Shown here in pieces: positions 5,207-9,965 of a stretch of DNA of 9,965 nt (positions within the stretch are counted from its first letter, which is position 1; the number at the start of each line of letters is the position of its first letter). Origin of the DNA: CAMFKD01 sp964436955 (GTDB lineage: Bacteria; Chlamydiota; Chlamydiia; Chlamydiales; JAJFMA01); the NCBI GenBank assembly GCA_964436955.1, contig CAYTFC010000096.1, positions 1-9,965 of the forward strand, written 5' to 3'. A program made the translations under genes and the position numbers. The notes under the pieces are model-generated. The model was given only the letters and a program-made list of their open reading frames with translations. It had not been told where the DNA came from and made no database searches.

Positions 5207-7057
5207 TTATTGAAACGCTATGGGGATTCCGTGAGGGGAAAGCAGCTTTCGCGCAGCGGTCAAAGAAGCGGCACTCCCATCACTCAGATATTTTTGATAC
5301 AAATCGTAACCTTGTTGGATAGCCCATTCACGTTCAAGATTGGCTAGCGGTACCGAGTTAGCTCCTTGAAAACTGATGCGCTGCTTGATGTCCAAGAAAC
5401 GATCATAATATCTCCCTTGAATGAACACAAAGAAATCCTCAAGACGGCTGCAGGAGCCGTACAATACATAGGGCGTATCGCGATAGAGGTCGGGAAGTCT
5501 CTGTGCAGAGGGCGCCAACGCTATTTTCGCATCTTTGTTGGTGGTGAGCACGCTCGCGATAATATCCTTGCCAATAGGATTGGCAACCGTTTGTAGAACT
5601 TCACACAATGGTTGCCTGGCGTGAGCGCTCGCAGAGGCATATGCGAGTCGTCCGCGGTTCAAAGCACTTAATAGGTCAAGAAGCGGTAAATTGTTACCTT
5701 TGCCAACCGCCACGCTATACAATGCAACCTTGCCAGCATTTTGTGTGGTCCAGTTGGAGATGCATTGCCTTTGCTTCTCTTTGGAAAGATAGGTTTCTCC
5801 ATCCGACAGAAGGATCGCTGTGTTGATCTCCTGCGGACCAACCGCATCGGGAACAATATTTCCCAACGAGGCATAAAGGTCGGTGGATGCAAACATCCCG
5901 CCATAAGATTGGCGATTTAGAAACTCTTTAGCAGCCACAATATTTGATTTGGTCACAGGAACGCTGTTTGGCGCAAACGAAACGACTTGATTATCGAATA
6001 CCAAAACATTGAATGTATCTCCCTCTCTTAAGAGGTATAAGGCTTCTATCACAGCAAACTTAGTAGAGGCATAGCGATCCTTGTCGATAGAGTGCGATCT
6101 ATCGATAAGGAAAAAGATGTTGTGTTTGATGGTCTTAAAAACAACCCCCGATTTCGGAGCTAACGCAAGACGAAACAAAAAGCCTTCGCCTTTTGCGCTT
6201 GGTGCATACTCCACCACAACATCAAAATCGCTGCTGCTGGCAATATGGCCGGAAGACTGTGGCCCGCTAAACGATTGGCGGTTGTTAGCTACAGAGTTTT
6301 GGCCAACTGGCTTCTGTTGTGCTTGTGCAAGATCGCCAGAAATCTCCTGCTGTTCACTGAGTGCCTGCTGAATAAGGGCTTGCTCAAAGCTTGCTGGATC
6401 ATGTGAGCCGGTTAAATTGGCGAATGCGCTTTCATCAATGTCAATGAGACCGCCTTGACGTAATCCAGAACGATTTTCAAGGGAATTGCCGGCTTCGGAA
6501 GCTAGCTCGATACGCCCACCACGAATGCCACTTGGATCGTATGAAGACAGAGTGAGGATTTCTATATCGCCTAAAATGGCCTCGGCAGCCTGCACAAGAT
6601 CCGGAGTCGTCGGCTTGTTGTTCATTGTGACGATATCGATGGCCGGCGGTGGTTGTAGAATATCAGCCTGCACTATCGCTTGAGGTATTTCCCAATTGCT
6701 GGCAGGAGTAAAATCAACCTGAATATTGGCTAACTCGCTCGGTAGACTTTCCATGGTTGTGGGCAGATAGTCATCGCTACTCAGGCTCAAGGATGTGGTG
6801 GCAGAGTCGCCCCCTGCGGCTTCTGAGTTGATTTTACGAAAAACGTGAGCCAGCTGTGCATTTTTTTTCGCGATGTCGTCCGCTTCAAGACCATTAGCAA
6901 GGCTCTTTTTGTCCTCGAATTTAGTTCCACTCATTCCGGAAAAAGGCAGCTGCATCTCATGAACGCAACAGTACATGCCAATATGCAGTAGTATCGCGCT
7001 CGCTAAAATTATCGGTAAAAGCCAGTTTCGTTGTGTTTTTCTGCAGTCGTTCATCAT
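5207..7057 (-). CDS. Membrane-anchored von Willebrand factor A (VWA) domain protein
   Basis: One hydrophobic segment at about 11-32 follows a short basic N-terminus (MMNDCRKTQR), so the protein is predicted to be anchored in the inner membrane with the bulk outside the cytoplasm. Residues 33-275 are low in order, rich in Ser, Gln, Ala and Pro, and probably form a linker. The VWA domain spans about 312-500 and has a complete metal-ion site: D319-x-S321-x-S323, T392 and D419 in LLSDGE. Residues 500-616 are a C-terminal region I cannot assign. VWA domains bind protein partners through a divalent metal. The gene starts four bases after the TPR gene stop with no clear ribosome-binding site, implying translational coupling and stoichiometric production. 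A second ATG follows immediately (7054). The domain set resembles Bat-type VWA proteins only loosely, and no MoxR ATPase is nearby. The exact role is unknown. Confidence 0.93.
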   Translation of the reverse strand: MMNDCRKTQRNWLLPIILASAILLHIGMYCCVHEMQLPFSGMSGTKFEDKKSLANGLEADDIAKKNAQLAHVFRKINSEAAGGDSATTSLSLSSDDYLPTTMESLPSELANIQVDFTPASNWEIPQAIVQADILQPPPAIDIVTMNNKPTTPDLVQAAEAILGDIEILTLSSYDPSGIRGGRIELASEAGNSLENRSGLRQGGLIDIDESAFANLTGSHDPASFEQALIQQALSEQQEISGDLAQAQQKPVGQNSVANNRQSFSGPQSSGHIASSSDFDVVVEYAPSAKGEGFLFRLALAPKSGVVFKTIKHNIFFLIDRSHSIDKDRYASTKFAVIEALYLLREGDTFNVLVFDNQVVSFAPNSVPVTKSNIVAAKEFLNRQSYGGMFASTDLYASLGNIVPDAVGPQEINTAILLSDGETYLSKEKQRQCISNWTTQNAGKVALYSVAVGKGNNLPLLDLLSALNRGRLAYASASAHARQPLCEVLQTVANPIGKDIIASVLTTNKDAKIALAPSAQRLPDLYRDTPYVLYGSCSRLEDFFVFIQGRYYDRFLDIKQRISFQGANSVPLANLEREWAIQQGYDLYQKYLSDGSAASLTAARKLLSPHGIPIAFQ

Positions 7058-7061
7058 ATGC

Positions 7062-9833
7062 TCAAAGGGTATTTAGGGCAGATATTTCATCTAGGCCTTT
7101 TTGGGCCTGTGCCACGAGATAATTGGATACGGCAAAGTTGCCTTGTATAAGCGTGCTATACAAAATTTCCGCGACCTTCAATTTACTTTTCTGTTCCTGG
7201 AATTTTTGCCGCAAAGCGGCCTGCTGCCCCTCTAGCTGGGCAATGCGCGCATCAAACAGCATTAGGTATGCCTGAAAGATTCTATCCTTTTCCTCATGTT
7301 CTTGACGACCGGAATGATAATCGCGCGACACAATATCATCCTGACTCACAATCTCTCGTTTCGCTTGTTTAAGATTGGCCAGAGTCACATCATCGCTCGA
7401 AACGGGTCCGGCGACCAAACCCGAAATCAGAGCACGCTCCCAAGCAGCCTCAAGATGCACGGGCTCATGAGCTAGCGTACGCCTTGTTTGCAAGCCTTGC
7501 AGAGTATTCAAAATAACGACAACTTCAGGGTTGTCAATACTACGTCGCGATTCAGGAAGTTCAAAAAAACGTGTTCGCATGAGTTGAAGTTGCGCCGCAT
7601 CGCGTACATAGGCATCGCTGTCAGCGGATTCATTGATCAATTTCTCGTAAATATGTAGGGCCTTCTTGGTATCTCCTATCAATTCATAGCGTTGACCTAG
7701 TTCTAGACGTAAGTGAGCCAGTTGTTGGCGCGTTTCGCGATCGTCCGACCATGATCTAGCGAGGACTTGCTCAAGAAATTGGCGTCGCTGCTCCTCTAAG
7801 CCAAGCCATCCATAAAGGCGACTTAGCACCACATGATCCTTAAGATTTTCGCCAGTATTCGGTGTTGCCTGATGGATGGCGGTATGAAGAGCTAACGCAG
7901 CCCGCTGTGCCATCACACGTCTAGGAGAATTCGGAAGTTCTCTAATTAGGATATCGTTGCCAGAGCTTAGTTGACTATAGTAATGATACGCGAGCCAACG
8001 CAGGCTCTCTGGCTTTACAGGAGCACTGCCAAGGGAATACAAGGTATAAAGATGTTCAGCGCCCGCTTCAGTGTGTTGTAGAGCCTCTTGACTATTGCGT
8101 TCTGCCGCCTGAGCTAACTTCAGATGAGCTCCGAATAAATTGGAATGAATGGCATCTTTATCAGGGAAATCGGGTTCCAACTTAAGTGCCATTTCAGCAT
8201 GGCTGATGAATTTAGCTAGTTCCGTATCATCCTTAAGATAGCAATAGGCTAAGATCAAATGAGCTTGATAAGCTTGCTCATCCCCAGGAAAATCTTCTAA
8301 AAACTCGTTCACCACTACCATAGCGCCATGAAAGTGCTGTTGAGCGAATTCAGATTTTGCCAATTGCAGTAAGAATGTACTACGTTCATTTGGAAGAAGT
8401 ATTCCCTTAGTGCGTAGAGAAGACCCGAGTTCCTGAGATAAGCGAGCCTGCAATATTTGGCGTTCGTCGGAAACTAAATCTGCTTCCTGCAAACGCTTAG
8501 CAGTCATTTGGCACATCAATTTATTAACGGATGCATTTAAAGAGCTATTAGGAAAAGCTTTAACAAAATTTTCTCCGCATTGATGGCAGTCACGACAGCG
8601 TCCAAGATCATAAAGACAGGCAATTTTCTGGAAAAGGGCCCTTTCCGTATCTTCAGTAGAACTCATTTTGTCTACAATACGATTGGAAATATCCAACGCT
8701 TCGGCAACGTTGCCTTTGCTGCGATATAGAATCGATTGGCTAAGAAGTAAACGATTTAAAGAGGGATCTTTTGGAAAACTTTGCTCAAAACGAACGAGTA
8801 AAGGCTGAGCAGCATCTGGTCTTTGAAGATGATGTAAACCAGCGATTAGGGTAAACAAGATAACTTTTTCATTCGCTGGTGAAGACGTCATCGAACTTTC
8901 TTTAAGAAGCGGCTCAAACCAAGCTACGGCCTCTCCATAACGCCCTACAGCGAATGCAGCTCGTCCCAAGAAGAAGTCAAGCAGTGGCCTTTGTTGCTCT
9001 GTGACATTTTCTAGTAGCTCGTTGCGCCTATCCAATAGCTCCTGATAGCGTCCAGCGTTAAACAATAGAAAGACTTGACTGAATACAGCACCCTCAGTTT
9101 TTCGATCTGTTTGTTGTAGAAGGGCCATCGTTTCTATAGCACCATCTGGATCATATTCAGTTTGAAGTTGAGCGGCGCGTAGGATTAAAGTTTCTCGATT
9201 TTCAGGGAAGTCTTTGGCCAACGACAAGTAAAGCGGAACAGCTTCTTGGTTTCTCTTTAACTGAGCAAAAACTCCAGCTAGGGAAAGCTTGGCTTGAGCA
9301 GCAACTTTAGAGTCCTTGAGACGTGCGTAGTACGTGAGTGCTTCTTCAGCTATCTTTTGACTGAGTTCAGCATCTTCCGTTTTAGTGGAGACACTTGCCA
9401 AAGCTTCTGCGAAGTAGTAAATGCGCAGGGCGTCTTGATCGGTAAGATCTTGGGCAGCAGCTTCCGGCAGATGATTGACAAGGACTGTGAGTATTTGATC
9501 GTGCTCATCAAGGCGATGAAGCGCGTCTACGCGTCGATCTAGACTAGCCTTCAGAAAATCTTCTGATTTGATTTGATCGTAGAATTTAGCTGCTTCAGCA
9601 TAATGTTCCTGGCTCCATTCATGGTCTGCGGCGACAAACATGAGGCGATCGCGAAAAGCACTTTGGGGGTATTTTTCCAGAAATTCTTGCGTCTGCTCTT
9701 TTGCAACATCGTGATCACCACCTTTCCAGAGCTCTACGATGCGCCTTACATACAACCCTTCAGCTTCTTTGGAAGGAGCAGCAGCCAGTGAAGAAGACAT
9801 AATAACACTGAAAAGAACCAGAAAATTTCGCAT
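7062..9833 (-). CDS. Exported TPR-repeat protein (923 aa), first gene of the operon
   Basis: The N-terminus MRNFLVLFSVIMSSSLAAAP is a clear signal peptide, cleaved near residue 17-19, so the protein is periplasmic or envelope-bound. The mature part is a long helical solenoid of tetratricopeptide repeats. Recognisable units lie near 28-90 (YbgF/BamD-like spacing), 178-212, 281-312, 360-390, 399-430, 486-519, 521-559 and 707-736, with the usual small residues and a closing proline, as in DFPENRE or AFPNSS. The C-terminus, about 842-890, is charged and likely coiled coil. Within one repeat C413, C416 and C419 form a CxxCxxC set with C406 nearby. TPR solenoids scaffold protein assemblies, and the tightly linked VWA protein is the obvious partner. 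Start ATG at 9831-9833 fits the signal peptide; AGG seven bases upstream is a weak ribosome-binding site. Beyond the repeats I do not recognise the family. Confidence 0.93.
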   Translation of the reverse strand: MRNFLVLFSVIMSSSLAAAPSKEAEGLYVRRIVELWKGGDHDVAKEQTQEFLEKYPQSAFRDRLMFVAADHEWSQEHYAEAAKFYDQIKSEDFLKASLDRRVDALHRLDEHDQILTVLVNHLPEAAAQDLTDQDALRIYYFAEALASVSTKTEDAELSQKIAEEALTYYARLKDSKVAAQAKLSLAGVFAQLKRNQEAVPLYLSLAKDFPENRETLILRAAQLQTEYDPDGAIETMALLQQTDRKTEGAVFSQVFLLFNAGRYQELLDRRNELLENVTEQQRPLLDFFLGRAAFAVGRYGEAVAWFEPLLKESSMTSSPANEKVILFTLIAGLHHLQRPDAAQPLLVRFEQSFPKDPSLNRLLLSQSILYRSKGNVAEALDISNRIVDKMSSTEDTERALFQKIACLYDLGRCRDCHQCGENFVKAFPNSSLNASVNKLMCQMTAKRLQEADLVSDERQILQARLSQELGSSLRTKGILLPNERSTFLLQLAKSEFAQQHFHGAMVVVNEFLEDFPGDEQAYQAHLILAYCYLKDDTELAKFISHAEMALKLEPDFPDKDAIHSNLFGAHLKLAQAAERNSQEALQHTEAGAEHLYTLYSLGSAPVKPESLRWLAYHYYSQLSSGNDILIRELPNSPRRVMAQRAALALHTAIHQATPNTGENLKDHVVLSRLYGWLGLEEQRRQFLEQVLARSWSDDRETRQQLAHLRLELGQRYELIGDTKKALHIYEKLINESADSDAYVRDAAQLQLMRTRFFELPESRRSIDNPEVVVILNTLQGLQTRRTLAHEPVHLEAAWERALISGLVAGPVSSDDVTLANLKQAKREIVSQDDIVSRDYHSGRQEHEEKDRIFQAYLMLFDARIAQLEGQQAALRQKFQEQKSKLKVAEILYSTLIQGNFAVSNYLVAQAQKGLDEISALNTL

Positions 9834-9871
9834 GAATCTGCCTAGCTAATAAGAAGCTTTTTGGAGGATTC

Positions 9872-9899
9872 ATTATAGTAACAAAGCAATATTTGGCAA
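9872..9899 (-). promoter_or_regulatory. Strong sigma70-like promoter of the TPR-VWA-rsmD-coaD operon
   Basis: On the minus strand TTGCCA (9894-9899, 5/6 match to the -35 consensus), a 16-base spacer and a perfect TATAAT (9872-9877) form a near-consensus promoter. Transcription would begin near 9865 and leave a leader of about 31 nt before the ATG at 9833. No other good promoter was seen in the short gaps downstream, so it probably drives all four genes. Confidence 0.75.
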
Positions 9900-9911
9900 T
9901 GCCTGGCCTCA

Positions 9912-9965
9912 GACCCTGATTGCTACCAAAACTTCATCTAGCGCTCATAGCGATATATCAGATGC
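9912..9965. repeat. Partial copy of the left-end repeat family at the right edge
   Basis: GACCCTGATTGCTACC at 9912-9927 is the exact reverse complement of 462-477 at the end of the left repeat cluster. GATTGCTACCAAAACTT at 9918-9934 is also an exact direct copy of 39-55. Both are followed, after a variable 23-25 base centre, by TCAGATGC (81-88 and 9958-9965). The centre here folds separately: CATCT (9935-9939) pairs with AGATG (9960-9964) and CGCT (9942-9945) with AGCG (9949-9952). The window ends inside the element. Confidence 0.8.

Noticed and set aside
5366..6683. Several plus-strand frames of 65-96 codons opposite the VWA gene
   Set aside because: They are antisense shadows of a long gene with a clear domain; their translations show no domain or coherent pattern.
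6960..6970. Lipobox in the VWA protein (MYCC at residues 28-31)
   Set aside because: The cysteines follow M-Y at the end of the hydrophobic stretch and lack the L-[AS]-[GA]-C pattern, so a plain membrane anchor is more likely.
1..9965. tRNA, rRNA or riboswitch
   Set aside because: No cloverleaf-like arms with conserved TTCGA-type loop, no rRNA segment and no known riboswitch core was found in the non-coding stretches.

Overview
The window looks like a piece of the chromosome of a host-associated bacterium, most likely a Chlamydia-related (Parachlamydia/Waddlia-type) member of the Chlamydiota. That placement is an inference. It rests on the mix of core genes (rsmD, coaD) with a leucine-rich-repeat protein and a large orphan cytoplasmic protein of the kind these bacteria use as effectors, on a moderate GC core next to AT-rich accessory DNA, and on sigma70/sigma66-like promoters. 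There is no rRNA or other phylogenetic marker to prove it.

Layout. Positions 1-471 are a non-coding repeat cluster: a 61-bp perfect inverted repeat around a 69-bp centre, running into two tandem 142-bp units that each carry a 19-bp GC-rich palindrome. Positions 472-769 are very AT-rich, end in an extended -10 promoter and lead into a 761-codon gene (770-3055, +). That protein is unrecognised as a whole, but carries a motif set resembling the nucleotidyltransferase (Pol-beta-like) fold. It converges on a 314-codon leucine-rich-repeat gene (3070-4014, -); the two share a hairpin terminator.

Positions 4160-9833 (-) are a compact four-gene operon read right to left from a near-consensus promoter at 9872-9899: a 923-residue exported TPR protein, a 616-residue membrane-anchored von Willebrand factor A (VWA) protein with a complete metal site, rsmD (16S rRNA m2G966 methyltransferase) and coaD (phosphopantetheine adenylyltransferase). 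Spacings are 4 nt, 1 nt and a 4-nt overlap. A hairpin with a T9 tract lies between coaD and the LRR gene.

The right end (9912-9965) carries a partial copy of the same repeat family as the left end, so both window ends lie in repeats. This could reflect genome-wide dispersed repeats or contig breakpoints.

How it works together: the TPR and VWA proteins probably form an envelope-associated pair whose task is unknown; rsmD and coaD are housekeeping passengers of the same transcript. The 761-residue and LRR proteins form a small accessory pair between the operon and the repeats and are the best candidates for host-directed or otherwise undescribed functions.
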